A program made the translations under genes and the position numbers. 64,000 nucleotides of DNA from Adiantum capillus-veneris (taxonomy: Eukaryota; Streptophyta; Polypodiopsida; Polypodiales; Pteridaceae). The number at the start of each line of letters is the position of its first letter. Within the stretch, counting starts at the first letter, position 1. The notes under the pieces are model-generated. The model ran no database searches, was not told the DNA's origin, and worked only from the letters and a program-made list of their open reading frames with translations. The stretch covers positions 66,660,676 to 66,724,675 of the forward strand of contig CM043969.1 in NCBI GenBank assembly GCA_014529385.2, in the 5' to 3' direction. Shown in pieces: positions 52,309 through 63,756 of this stretch.

Positions 52309-53735
52309 TATAACCGGCCCGTACAACGTAGAGGGCGGTACTATTTCAATTACCTGTTAACTTTACACAGAGCACTGAGAAGGGGAGAGAACACAGTTGC
52401 GTCCAACGACTAGAATGTCACTGCGAACACGAGACCGACACCCTGTAGGCCCCAAAGACTGGCGCCCCTTTCGGTATTTCTTTAATTTAGAGAGAGGGAA
52501 TTACAAAAAGAGAGTCCCTGGAAGATAACACCTGCATCCAGCTAGTACGCTCCTAATTCGGCAGAATTTCAACAACATAACGGTACCAAAATTAATCCGA
52601 ATCGGTTCAAGCTCAGGACTCTATCCCACTGGCGTTATCCCTCAGTCGGGAGCACAAAACAGTAAATTCCAGGTCGCTGTAATTTCTGGTTCAGTCCTGT
52701 TTTTGACCTGATTTGGGCACACGACGGTCCCTACACTGTTCCCTGCACCTTGGGCTTGGTGCCCCTTGATTCTGGAAGCATCCCGGGCACAAAACAGTCT
52801 CAAAACAGAGTAAAAACAGCAAGCAAACAGTGCTGAATTTACTGCGCAATCGAGAGGTTATCACCCTCTCGTGGACCTGCTTTGGTGCAGCAGCTAGCTA
52901 CACCGGTTCCTGTGCAAAGAGGCTCTTGCCTCGGCATGAAAGCATATTTCCCCACAGCTGTACATAGGTCAAATGAGAAGCCCACTAGTGGGGCATAACA
53001 TACTGTACGTAGGGGAGAAAGAGAGCAGTATGTAGCGTGCGGGGCATCACTCCCGTCACCATACTGTGCATAGAGAGCAAGGTAAGCATTTATACCTGCT
53101 ACAATCCACCTGAGGTTGAAAATGGCGCCCCCTTTGTTGATATGCAGCTCGTTTTTGCCTCCCAGAGTGACAGAATCGCTCACACGCTGACACGTCGCCC
53201 AGTTTTCGAGTTTGGGCTTTCCGTGCTAAAAATATCTCAACTGGTGCGTCAGTTGACTTGGCAGCATAGCAATAAAATGTTCCCCTTGTCATTCCAGAGC
53301 TAATGACGCGAACACATTTTCTGGTCAAAAATAGCAGTTCCCTAAATTTTAGGAGATGCTTCCATGGCGTCCCTATCTGTCTCCTGACCATCATTGAAGA
53401 CTACCATTTGACCACCATCTACAATGTGGGTTAATTTACTGGCCCCTTTCAACTTATAAAGTTGCAGTGACTTGACGAGTGGCCCAAATTCCAGTTTGGC
53501 GCACACGAGCTTCCATACTCATCAGAATTCAGTGCTAACTGGCCCGAGCAGTCCCTGTCTGACCGACCTAGATCCCCGATGTGAGAAACCCATTTGGCTG
53601 CAGCCGTTTCACACTGGCCATGCAATGTCCACTTGCACCTTTTCAAGGGTTCCGGGACAAACAAGTAAAAATAAAATAAATATATCTAATACTTATTTAC
53701 GGAAGGCAAAAGGAAAAATACACCTCCTGGTGACA
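52309..53735 (-). mobile_element. solo LTR, diverged relative of gypsy family 1
   Basis: A 1427-bp block opens in minus orientation with TGTCACCAGGAGG and closes with GGGCCGGTTATA. A perfect 5-bp duplication, ATACG, flanks it (52304-52308 and 53736-53740). Several blocks match the family-1 LTR (ggcccgta, the tttcggtatttcttt block, tcctaaattttaggagatgctt), with clear divergence elsewhere. No internal region; solo LTR inserted in the 5' UTR of LINE-C. Confidence 0.8.
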
Positions 53736-53889
53736 ATACGCAGCGCGAGGGAGGAGGGGGGAGGCAGGAGCGATGGTGAGGGAGTTGCGCGCGCCGGGGG
53801 GGGGGGAGCAACAGCGAGCCCCAAATCTCAAAACGAAACGTTTCAGAAACCTCGAAACCCCGAAACGTTTCATGTCACACTGGAACTTA

Positions 53890-54145
53890 AGACGCTTAAT
53901 GTCTATAAGTACATCATCAGACAACCATTCTAATGTAAGCAATGGCCTTCTTATTAAGTCTAGCCCAATCCTCATCCGGCATGGTTACAGGCTTAGTTTC
54001 CAAGAGCGCATCATCGAAATCCTTGAGAAACAAAATGCCTTCCATCCTGTCCTTCCACAGATCAAATCCAGTGCCATCAAACCTCTTGGTTTCAAGAAGG
54101 GATTTAGTGTCACTACTATTGGCAACATTAGTAGCCATATCTTAG
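53890..54145 (-). mobile_element. Copia gag N-terminal fossil
   Basis: Minus-strand reading starts MATNVANSSDTKSLLETKRF and continues FDGTGFDLWKDRMEGILFLK and DEDWARLNKKAIAYIRM, a clear plant Copia gag (UBN2-type) N-terminus. Upstream on the same strand, about 0.8 kb away, are a primer site and LTR. The remainder of the element beyond about 53890 is absent. Broken fossil. Confidence 0.75.
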
Positions 54146-54957
54146 CAATGCACTAAAGATACAAATGCTGCAATTTGCGACAGTAAATGACCAGCTGAAT
54201 ATTCAGCCAAATACAGTCCAATTTCCTAGCAAGATTAAGATCAAGGGACCAACATTGTGCCCCAAATGCATATACAGCAGTAAAAGTGATGATTTTCAAC
54301 AGAGTAGCTGAAATTTCAGCATACATAACACGCATACATCACCGTCGAGTGACTCCCACTTCAGCAATATCAGCAAAAATACATTTGCAACATCCCAAAT
54401 CTGCAAATGATCTCTAGAACAACTGCAACATGAATATTCAGCAATATATTAACACGATGACACTTACCCAGCACATGTACTGGAGTTCGAATCAATTTCT
54501 GATACATGAAACACCAAAGAATCTCTGCGATTTCTCCAAATTCTCACAAATGGGAGGTAAATTCACAGTTTATAGCACAAAACTTTGCTTCTGTAATACC
54601 CCCAAAGTGTACTCCGCGCATTAACTTGCCAAAATCCACAAATTTCAGCAAAAGCCTTAAAAAATTTCGCATCAATTTTGTCGAAATCCACAATTTCAGC
54701 AAAAGCCCCAAAATTTCACTGACAAATCTGCCCCAATTGCATTAATACATATCCCAAGAGTAAAATACAGGCAAATCTTGCAAAATTTTGACAAATTTCT
54801 CGTGCAAGAACAGCAAGAGAGCTGTAAGTACCCACGTGAATGAGGTTTGCCTTGTCCTGCGCTAGGCAACTCTGCCCGTCTGAGGTCTGCAAACGACTTG
54901 CGCATGCTACCTCTTGATTTCACTAGCTCTTGTGTGCGTGGAAGTGCGTAGAGCAAG
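54146..54957 (-). other. leader region of the Copia fossil, no gene
   Basis: AT-rich, with recurring aatttcagcaaaag and atttcagcaatat phrases (several times between 54300 and 54720). No frame supported. Confidence 0.45.
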
Positions 54958-54969
54958 GCTCTGATACCA
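54958..54969 (-). promoter_or_regulatory. primer-binding site (tRNA-iMet) of the Copia fossil
   Basis: Minus-strand TGGTATCAGAGC, the exact initiator-tRNA-Met complement, a few bases from the LTR edge. Confidence 0.85.
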
Positions 54970-54972
54970 GTT

Positions 54973-55029
54973 TGTTGGTGCACAGAGGAGTGCAAAAGAG
55001 GAGAGTTGCAGGTCTGTGTACGGTCGAGG

Positions 55030-55077
<48 letters not shown>

Positions 55078-55390
55078 CAAAGTTTTGTGTGTACTATTTT
55101 GATAGTACACAATGAATAAATGTATTTTATATGCTTTAGGGTACATAAGGGTGTATTCACACCCTATCTGAGTTTATACATGAGGTGAGGGCCTTTACAC
55201 CAAACACAAAACAATGCCCTAGTAAACCAATGAAGCATACTCTCGGTTGTATGTCACATCCATAGATAGTAGGGAGAGAGATGAATCAAGGAGGATTCTT
55301 CACAAGAGAGGGGTGATGAATCAATCTGAGAGTGGAGGTGTATAGACCATCGAACGTGCACCACCCTCACCCAGCACAACACCAAGGCTA
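54973..55390 (-). mobile_element. 5' LTR of the Copia fossil
   Basis: In minus orientation the LTR ends CACCAACA at 54973, 3 bp before the primer site. It holds a GA/CT array (about 55034-55074) and a TATA-like catataaaatac (near 55120-55131). The outer edge (about 55380-55390, at acaacacc on the plus strand) is a guess. No partner LTR was found. Confidence 0.6.
55034..55074. repeat. (GA)n microsatellite inside the Copia LTR
   Basis: About 20 GA units on the plus strand. Confidence 0.95.
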
Positions 55391-57986
55391 CTATTAATCT
55401 TTGTAACATGTGGATAAAGCTTTGGCAACACCCTCGCCAAAGCTAGCTAAATCCATCCCCTGCCTCCACCTGTACAAATAACAATAAGCTCTATCAAAGC
55501 TAAGAGGAGTTTGTGCCAATGCTAGGTTAGCCTCATCCAATGTCTCAAACTAACCCTTGTAAACTCTATCAAAGCTAAGAGGAGTTTGGGCCAATGCTAG
55601 GCTAGCCTCATCCAATGTCTCAAACCCACCCTTGTAGCATCCTTTGCCCAATGCAAAGACAATCACAATCTTGGGAATAGGTGGCGTACGTAAGGCAGCT
55701 CTGAGGAAGTCTAGAAGCACTATGCATGTCAAGCAACTTACCTAGGATGCAGGTGTGTATCACTCCTCGGCCTTCAAATAGAGTGCAACTCATGATCTAC
55801 TCGACTTTCAACCTGTTGCGGGGTGAATGGAAGAATGGGCCGGGTCCTAATTGTCCCAGTTGCACGCACTTGCGTTATCGAGCTCAAATAACAGCAGCAA
55901 CAAAAAGGCTGTCGCAATACAGAGGTTAAGGTTGCCTGCAAGAGGATAAGGGTAAGGTGGAAGCAATACGAGTCGCCATTCACAAATCTGAATGGGCTGC
56001 CTAGCTATGGTGGCAGCAGAGCTATTGGGCTACAAGCACCTACTCTTAATTGGTGGGGAGGATACGGATAGCAGTGGCAATTTGGGCTATGCTGCACGGA
56101 ATGAATACAGGCAGAATGGTGCAAGTGGGGGGCGATGAGGAAAAGGGTGGAGTGGCACTGGAAAACCCCACCATCCAGCTCAAAACGACCAAGGCTCAAG
56201 CCATGCACGCTACATGCAATGCGATGGGTGGTGGCCAGCCCGGGACACAAGGTTGCTGGGCCAATTCGAAACGTACGTACAAAATAATGTTTCATAGGCA
56301 TGAAACGGGTTTTCGAAAATGTTTGAAGCGCACGAAACACGGGAGTGAAAAAATTCATTTATGTAAGAATACTTACAAGTCGCTTAAAAATTCCTTAAAA
56401 AATGAGTCAAAAGACCAGGTTACACACGTGAATAAGTACAATGAGTATCACACATGTGACAAGCTACAACCACGTTTTCAAGGTTCCAAACAAACACCAA
56501 CAAATGGATAGAGGATGCCACAGTCTCCAAAATCCACCATATTAAGTAAGAGTCTAGTCCATAGATGAACAAAGATGTCTAAACTCTCATCCACTGAACC
56601 ACCAAATGCTGGACATAAAGACAAAGCATAATTGTAGTAAATGATTAAATGTGCATAGAGTTTGCTACAAAAGAATAGTACGAAACCAAAATGCGTGATT
56701 TTTTATGTTGATAAGAAAAGGTTAACTTCACAAACTTTAGGTGAGCATGATATGATACCAATTTCATACATAAGATATGTTTCGTAAGTTTCGAACGTAT
56801 ACGAAACGTTTTTTGAAACAACACTACCGGGACACAGAATGCTTACTCTCACTAATCCATCCTAACCCAGCATGTGCATCCGCAGGTAGTTCTTATGTTA
56901 TTCGCCAAATACAAGAGCTGATGGTCATTGAAAAGCCTCAGCCACAGCAATAAAGTGCTACCTCCACAAACGTGCACACACAAACACTGAACTGACATGT
57001 GACCTCTGGCCCTGATTTAATACAATGAACAGCAGATAGCAGCAATTTCTTTGAAAAATGCACCTAAAGAGAGGAAAATCAGCCAGAGCTGTTTTAAAGA
57101 GTACGAGAGAGAGAATCAGCAGACGGAATCAGTAGGAGAGAAATCAGCAGGTGCTGATTTCTTGACCAAGAACATGCACATCTGCTGATTTCTAGATTAA
57201 AAATAGAGGTGCCAGAGCTTGGAGATGACCTTTACTCTCAGATCTATCAGAGTTTGAGAAATGATCTATACAAAAAGAGCACACGGACGAGGAGGAGGAA
57301 GAGGAGGAGATAAACAAGCAAGGAGACCACCTAGTATAACAAGCACAGTACCCATATTGAGTCCCCTAAAAGACCTTGTAGGCAAAAAAAACCATGTATA
57401 ATGCAGACCTACTAATCAAACTACGAGCCAAAGCTGCCAGGATTTGGCACCAAGAGAATATCAGCAAACATCTTTTCACGTGCCAACCCCGTCTCATTTC
57501 TTTTAACTGGATGTGCCCTTTTATAGGGATTGCCATGTTTCCAAAAAGGTAGCATATTGACTTTCTTCTTCACTAAAATAAAGAAAGTCCATACAGTAAA
57601 AGCTAAAGAATCATTACTGACCCTGTTGTACAACCTCTTGGAAGCGATGCAGCATACGAAGCTTTCTTAACAGCTAAGGCAAGGTCCACTTACCTTGAAA
57701 AGACCACGTTAATTATGCTCGAGTAAGAGTAAGGGAATCTAACCTTGCAATGAAGGACTGGGGTCGTAGGATTTCAAGCTTCGATTTGTGGTGAAAATAG
57801 ATCGTAAAACTGGAACCAAGACAGTTTTTAAACTGCAAAAAGCAGGACACTCAGCGCCCAATTTAAGTGCAAGAATAAAGCATCCCTACATTCACAAAAA
57901 AAGAACCGGAAAAGTTCACAAAGATATTGCACAAAAGCAGACAGTTAATATACCATACATGTAATTTTAAACTTATGTAAGCCTTC
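55391..57986. other. no supported gene; small repeats
   Basis: A 75-bp tandem duplication lies at 55489-55563 and 55564-55638; read on the minus strand it gives 25-residue units (FETLDEASLALAQTPLSF). GAAACG/CGTTTC words cluster at 56265-56345 and 56780-56815, including gaaacgtacgtac and gaacgtatacgaaacg. No gene was recognised in the rest. Confidence 0.5.
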
Positions 57987-58113
57987 CTAACGCCGTTCTT
58001 GCACCCACTGTGCAAACTCCGCATCCAAGGAGTAGGCCATTGATAAACAAGCACATTCTAGCTCATCATCGCCAAACATGATCTGAATGATGCATGCACA
58101 GGGGTATTCCTCC
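57987..58113 (-). CDS. possible terminal exon of an unidentified host gene
   Basis: Minus strand: a pyrimidine-rich stretch (ttttctcacatcacccttctg), then ttggttgcag as a possible 3' splice site. Next comes an open stretch of about 42 codons, EEYPCACIIQIMFGDDELEC ... SLDAEFAQWVQERR, ending in a TAG stop. The composition (acidic, mixed, no low complexity) looks like real protein, unlike the surrounding frames. I do not recognise the family. The upstream exons would lie where LINE-B6 now starts, so the gene may be cut off. It could be a chance frame. Confidence 0.25.
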
Positions 58114-58294
58114 CTGCAACCAACTTTACACAATTTAGAACACGCGCAGACAACTGAACAGAAGGGTGATGTGAGAAAACTAGCAGACATGATCACTAAT
58201 ATACAGACAACCAGACAAATCTGCTGATGCGAATCAAAGACTTAGTTCTTTTCACATATGCTTATCTTTTCCCAAAGCATTCTCAACCATTGTA

Positions 58295-58296
<2 letters not shown>

Positions 58297-58362
<66 letters not shown>
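58297..58362. repeat. (CT)n tract left of LINE-B6
   Basis: About 33 CT units. Confidence 0.95.
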
Positions 58363-58365
<3 letters not shown>

Positions 58366-58367
58366 GG

Positions 58368-58876
58368 ACGAAGCCGAGAAATGGATCAAGGTGGCCAAGA
58401 AAGGAAAAGACAAGGAGATAACGCCCACGTCCACACCCAACAACATCATTAACCAGACACTAGAGGAGGAGCAGAGGAGAAGGGTGCGCGCTTTACATGT
58501 AAGAATTTGCGGTCTTAAAGACAAAGGCAATGTGGACGAAGAAGTAAAAGAACTCACAGCCTTGATGGGGATTCATGAGCCGACACACACAAGGGCATGG
58601 AGAGTAGGCAACATAAAGAAAACTGGAGGCAGTGGAGAAACCTCAAAAGAAAGAGCACTCATCCTCCGTTTTCCCTCCATGGAAGCAAAGAAGTCATTCT
58701 TGAAGAAAAGACCAACTCTTAAAGAGACTGGCATCTTTCTCGGGGATGATCTCACCCTCTCGCAGATCGCTCATATGCAGGAAGTAATGCCGAAGATTAG
58801 AGCGGCAAGGGAAAAAGGCAAGATCGCTTTTTACCGAGACGGAAAATTGGTAATACTAGAGCGACGCTCCACATGA
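58368..58876 (+). pseudogene. LINE-B6 ORF1, C-terminal part
   Basis: An open frame starting inside ORF1 lacks the coiled coil. It contains TLEEEQRRRVRALHVRICGL (RRM-like part), SKERALILRFPSMEAKKSFL and KRPTLKETGIFLGDDLTLSQ (CTD), and ends VILERRST. It aligns with LINE-B7 ORF1 from about residue 110 on. The frame is undamaged but the 5' end was lost on insertion. Confidence 0.75.
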
Positions 58877-58894
58877 CGGTGCGAAACCTATGGG

Positions 58895-60157
58895 ACCACA
58901 CTCAAAGTAGCTGCCTGGAACTGCAATGGATCTATGCGTCTTGATGTGGGTGCCTTTGAGGATAGCTTTACTCGAAGAGACATCATCTTTTACTCTGAGA
59001 CACACCAGGCCCCTAGGCAATCCATGCCTCACATCAGTGGATACAGGTGGGAGACAGCCTACAGACAGGAGACACGCTCAAAGCACAGAGGGCGGGGCTC
59101 AGGGGGAGTGGCAGTGTTATTTAGAGAGGATCTGCAGCCACTGATACATATAGCCTGCAGGGACAAGCAGGCTAGGTACATGTGGGTGAGACTGAAAGTA
59201 GAGACAGGCAGATACCTCTATCTAGCTATTTGCTACTTTCCCCCGAGTACATCAGTTTATGCATCACCCAGAGGACAATCCCCTTTCTCTATTTTGGATG
59301 ATGACATATGGGAGTTCTCTAGGGACGGTGACATTATCATCCTAGGGGACTTCAATGCTAGGACTGCCCATCACCAGGCAGTGTTTTATGATACTTCAGA
59401 GGAGATGCTAAGAGAGCTAGATGTTGCAGAGACGGGCCTTTCCAAACTATCACACAATGTGGAATATATTGAGTATAGGCGACACCTGATAGACATGGGA
59501 ATTGCACATGGATTGGCCATCTTGAACGGCCTACAGAGATTTCCTGCTGCGGGAGGTTTTACATGCTTCCCACACAGACATGGAGCCAGCACAGTGGACT
59601 ATGTCATGGCACAGCCGAATCTCATCTCTAGTATCCACGACCTCACAGTTAAGCCTAGACCGGTCGGGGTGGCAGTGGATCATGCTCTGGTGTCGATGAC
59701 CACCTCCTTCCAGTTCAGTGTAGCACACAGGCCACGAGTAGCAGCCCCTACTCGCTACACATTCACACGGAAGACGGATTCTATATACATGGACGAAATC
59801 TACAGACGCCTATGTACAGAGGACCCGGGGCGACCTCTGGAGGAGCTAACTACTATACTGACACAGACATTACATGAGGCAGCAGAGCAGAAGCATACCC
59901 ACACACCCAACCTGAGCAGAGCCGCCGATCAGGGAGCATGCCTCAGAACAGCTGGTACGATGAGGAGTGCCGCCAGACTAGAGCCAGACTTCAGAGAGAG
60001 GTGCTGTTGGGGGACGTCACTCACAGACAGTCACAGATTGACTTCCGATGCCTGGTGCGGCGGAAGAAGAGGGCTTTTTTGGTTCGACTCGAGCAGGATC
60101 TATATCAGCTATTCTCGAGTCAGGACTCGCGTGAGGCGTGGCGGCTCTTTCATGAGC

Positions 60158-60199
<42 letters not shown>

Positions 60200-62619
60200 T
60201 GCTATTTCCTCCAAAGAGACCTGGGGGCAGTACGCATCATCTTTGTACACAATACCTGGACAGCCGCCCCTCCCCAAACCCCCCGATCCATGCCCACACG
60301 CATGTGTCTTTTTCACCGCTGAGATGGTGAAGAAAGCTATCGACAGGATGAAGACTGGGAGAGCATATGATCATGATGGCCTAGTCGCTGAGCATTTCAT
60401 GCATGCCAAAGACCTACTAGCAGAGCTTCTAGCGGTTATGTTTAACCGGGCCATGTGTGAGGGCCTACCAGACACTTGGAGCCTATCTACGATCGTACCT
60501 ATCTTCAAATCAGGAGACCCCATGGAGCCTGGGAATTATCGCACTATTATGATTGGGCACACACTGGCACGGTTGTATGCATCCATTCTGAAGCAACAGT
60601 TGAGTAGATGGGCAGAGAGGGAAGGAATACGTGCAATTGGGCAGGCAGGATTCAAGAGAGGCTTCTCTACTCTTGACCATATCCTAACACTCAGGGCCAT
60701 CATCGAAGAAGGCAGATCTCATGGGAGACGGATCTATTGTAGCTTTGTGGACTTCCGCAAAGCTTTCGACACGGTACCCAGAGCTAGACTAATACGCAGG
60801 CTACAGGAAATGGGAGTACCCACTCACAGAACTCATTTGGGGGATCATGGCATTGTACAGATCAGTAGTAGGGCATGTACGCACCCTAGAGGGACTTTCT
60901 ACACCGGTTCACTCCACTATTGGGGTGAAGCAGGGCTGCCCGCTCTCTCCTACTCTTTTCGGTATGTATGTGGATGAGGTTTCTGTCTACATTGACAGCG
61001 ATGGGGATAAAGGTGCTCAGTTGGCAGAGACATGGATTCCACTTCTGTTATATGCTGATGACATAGTGTTGATCTCCGAATCCCCAGAGGGAATGCAACG
61101 TCAATTGGATGCTTTGCATACGTTTGCCCACGAAAGTGGTTTGTCTGTCAACCTGGGTAAAACCAAGGTTATGGTGTTTAATACCACCCCACAGTGGATC
61201 AGGAGGTCAGCACCTACATTCACATACGGCCAGGAAACTGTGGAGTACACAGACGCTTACACTTACCTTGGAGTGGTTTTTAGCGGACTTGCATTCTCAC
61301 TCAGAAGAGCAGCAGAGACCAGACTTACTAGAGCCCACGCAGCTTTGGGGAGATTGGAGAGGATGTGTTCGCAGGTTCAGTTTCAAGAGCCCCGGACGAA
61401 GCTTTGGCTCTTTGACACCTTGGTGGCTTCAGCATTGCTCTATGGAACCGAGATATGGGGACCTTCACTAGATCACCACGGGAGGCCGGGTCGCTCAGAC
61501 AGATGGGGGAACATGGAGAAACCTCTCGTCTCTATGATCTCGAGGCTCATTAGAGCCAAGGCATCAGTACCACGGGCCATTATCCGAGCAGAGCTAGCGG
61601 CCCCCCCACTTGTGGTGGAGGCGCTCACCAGATCAGTCTCCTTCACAAACCGCACATGGGCACTTCCTAGAGACAGATATGCTCGCATAGCACTTGAATC
61701 CTCTCGACAGTTAGACATACAAGGAGATACAACATGCTGGTATAGGGAGATGACATCATGGTTTCAGGCACATGGGTTCAGCATAGACAGGTTGCCACCA
61801 TTCCATTACTCATTGGATGCACCATCTCTCACTCTTACACAATCAGAGATCACCAAGCTCATCCGCCAAGACCTGACCCAGCTAGACACCAAGAGGACAT
61901 GGATACAACCAACACAGGAATTGGGCACGAAGATGGCTTTCTATAGAAACCACCTCCTCCAGCTTACGGAAGATGGTTTTGTGGCGAGACCCAGATACAT
62001 GGATACCCACTTGTCTCATGGGATACGATGTGCTATTGGCCAGTTACGCACATCTTCTCACCAGTTGCGGATTGAGACTGGGAGATACAGCGGAGTACCA
62101 GCAGAGGACAGGACATGCCCCTTGTGTAACATGGAACCTGAGACAGAGCTACACTATACATGCCGCTACCCCGTCTACTACGAGATACGAGGCCGCTTCC
62201 ATTGCTTGTTCAAAGAGGGTTTTGGACCACTCTCAAGTGTCATGGGATACGAAGATCAGAGATGTCTGGGTTTGTTCTTGCTCGAGCAGCGCAAACACAG
62301 AGATAGCCTGATGAATGGCGAGGCTAGCCAGTCTCAAAGACGGATCACAGACTTCTTCAGAGCGGACACAGGACAGCCGCAAGAGCCACCCCCACAGCAG
62401 AGCTCCCCCTCGTCTCACACCAGAGGCACACTGATTGACCGAGCGATTGAACTGGGGAAATCTAGGCGCCCGCGACTGCGAAGAACTACACAGCATCGAC
62501 GGAGGCTACGACAGAAAATTCGGAGCACGCTGGCCAGGCATGCACGACGCCCGGTCAGACTACTAACCATGGAGGAAATTGATGAGATTCGCCAACGACC
62601 GATGCTAGATCTCTTGTGA
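58895..62619 (+). pseudogene. LINE-B6 ORF2: APE endonuclease, RT, C-terminal CCHC-like motif
   Basis: Endonuclease (58895 to ~59900): VAAWNCNGSMRLD, DIIFYSETHQAP, ILGDFNARTAHH, VAVDHALVSM. A frameshift near 59880 leads to MPQNSWYDEECRQTRARLQR. A poly-C tract (60161-60197, 37 C) would encode polyproline; after it the frame changes again. RT: IDRMKTGRAYDHDGL, IVPIFKSGDPMEPGNYRTIM, YCSFVDFRKAFDTVPRARL, third shift near 60830, STIGVKQGCPLSPTLFGMY, LLLYADDIVLISESPEGM, SVNLGKTKVMVFN. C-terminus: CPLCNMEPETELHYTCRYPV (Cys-X2-Cys ... His-X3-Cys) and a basic tail ending MLDLL. ORF2 proteins nick the target and prime reverse transcription there. Confidence 0.9.
60161..60197 (+). repeat. poly-C tract (37 C) inside LINE-B6 ORF2
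   Basis: Uninterrupted C-run at the same place and of the same counted length as in LINE-B2 (27991-28027). Confidence 0.9.
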
Positions 62620-62835
62620 TTCAGCTATCCCAACAAGCCGCCCATTTTTTTGCTTAGTTTTTGCTTGACTCACATCAACCAACTTAGGACCCCATAGTAT
62701 ATATCTTTGTTTTGTACAATTGTTAGGTTATTTTGTTACTCTGACTTTGTATCAGATCCACCACTTTGTAACTTTCGGGTCTCATAGGTCATTATGGCCT
62801 TTTGAAGACGTTAATATAACATTTCATTTCATTTC

Positions 62836-62839
<4 letters not shown>

Positions 62840-62884
<45 letters not shown>
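62840..62884. repeat. (CT)n tract between LINE-B6 and B7
   Basis: About 22 CT units. Confidence 0.95.
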
Positions 62885-62887
<3 letters not shown>

Positions 62888-62895
62888 GCAAAGAA

Positions 62896-63726
62896 GTGAT
62901 GAGCGAGTCCATCAGCAAGATCAACCGCCACCTCCTAGGTACAATTAACCAACTCGACGCACGCGTAGCAGCACAGGAAAGCACGATACATACACTCGAG
63001 GATCGCGTGAAGGCCCAAAATGAGGAAATCGAACTACTCAAGAAAGAGCTTGCAGAGGTGCGATCGCAGAATGTCCTCGAAGAGGGAGAGCTTCAACCCT
63101 CTGTCATTGAAGAGCTTAGCACGATTAAGGAACAAGTACGGGCCATCAAAGAAGGTGGGGAGCAACAAAAAGAAACGACGACCTCGTGGATAGATGTCAT
63201 CACAAAGACCCAACAAAAAGCAGAAAAGGCCAAAAAATGGATCGAGATTGTCAAGAAAGGAAAAGCCAAGGAAATAATCCCCACCCCCACACCAACCATC
63301 ATCAACTTGACACTAGAAGAGGAGCAAAGGAGACAAGTGTGGGCCTTACACGTAAGGATATGTGGCCTCAAAGACCAAGATAATGTGGATAAAGAGGTGA
63401 AAGAACTCACGACTCTAGTGGGGGTCAACGAGCAGACGCATACGAGGGCTTGGAGAGTGGGCACTAAGAGAAGTGGGAGCAACGGAGAAACCTCGAAGGA
63501 AAGGGCACCCATTCTCCGCTTCCCCTCCATGGAAGCGAAGAAGGACTTCTTGAAGAAGAGACCAACTCTAAAGAAGACTGGCATCTTTCTTGGAGATGAC
63601 CTCACCCTCTCGCAGATTGCTCATATGCAAGAAGTAATGCCGGAAATTAGAGTAGCAAGGGAAAAGGGGAAGATTGCTTTTTACACGGATGGAAAGGTGG
63701 TGATATTGGAGCGACGCCCCACATGA
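62896..63726 (+). CDS. LINE-B7 ORF1: L1-type ORF1 protein, intact frame
   Basis: An uninterrupted frame of 277 codons. Residues ~5-85 form a coiled coil (LLGTINQLDARVAAQESTIH, NEEIELLKKELAEVRSQ, IEELSTIKEQVRAIKE). A basic linker includes KKWIEIVKKGKAKE, then the RRM-like part (TLEEEQRRQVWALHVRICGL ... THTRAWRVGTK, ~140-200) and the CTD (APILRFPSMEAKKDFLKKR, TGIFLGDDLTLSQIAHMQEV, KIAFYTDGKVVI). This is the trimeric, RNA-binding chaperone type of L1 ORF1p, unlike the DUF4283/CCHC type of LINE-A and LINE-C. ATG choice: the first of two Met codons; an earlier start was not visible because the CT tract lies 11 bp upstream. Confidence 0.8.
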   Translation: MMSESISKINRHLLGTINQLDARVAAQESTIHTLEDRVKAQNEEIELLKKELAEVRSQNVLEEGELQPSVIEELSTIKEQVRAIKEGGEQQKETTTSWIDVITKTQQKAEKAKKWIEIVKKGKAKEIIPTPTPTIINLTLEEEQRRQVWALHVRICGLKDQDNVDKEVKELTTLVGVNEQTHTRAWRVGTKRSGSNGETSKERAPILRFPSMEAKKDFLKKRPTLKKTGIFLGDDLTLSQIAHMQEVMPEIRVAREKGKIAFYTDGKVVILERRPT

Positions 63727-63756
63727 CGGTGCGAGACCTACGGGACCACACTAAAG

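Larger units (their letters stand above)
40859..53830 (-). mobile_element. LINE-C, L1-type LINE with nested insertions
   Basis: A minus-strand LINE of about 6.4 kb of its own sequence, spread over 13 kb by three later insertions (42116-42657, 45292-49913, 52309-53735). The 13-bp string aaacgaaacgttt is present at 40846-40858 and 53831-53843, giving a perfect target-site duplication. The 3' end (minus strand) finishes in an A-run. Same ORF layout as LINE-A (DUF4283-like and CCHC in ORF1; APE, RT and a zf-RVT-like end in ORF2), but a different family by sequence. Confidence 0.85.
58363..62839 (+). mobile_element. LINE-B6, almost full-length
   Basis: Begins directly after (CT)n inside ORF1 and runs through ORF2 and the 3' UTR with stem-loop AGGTCA-tta-TGGCCT (62786-62800), ending catttcatttcatttc before (CT)n. 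The best-preserved ORF2 in the window: about 1,240 residues in four long pieces with three frameshifts. No in-frame stop was noticed in the last 590 residues. Confidence 0.9.

Noticed and set aside
20115-53830. LINE-A and LINE-C as one family
   Set aside because: Same domain order, but their protein sequences differ throughout and their 5' and 3' ends are unlike.
63715-63730. ATGA overlap between LINE-B ORF1 stop and an ORF2 start (coupled translation)
   Set aside because: CACATGACGG occurs in B2, B6 and B7, but that ATG is not in the frame of the endonuclease; the endonuclease frame has its own ATG at 63757 in B7.
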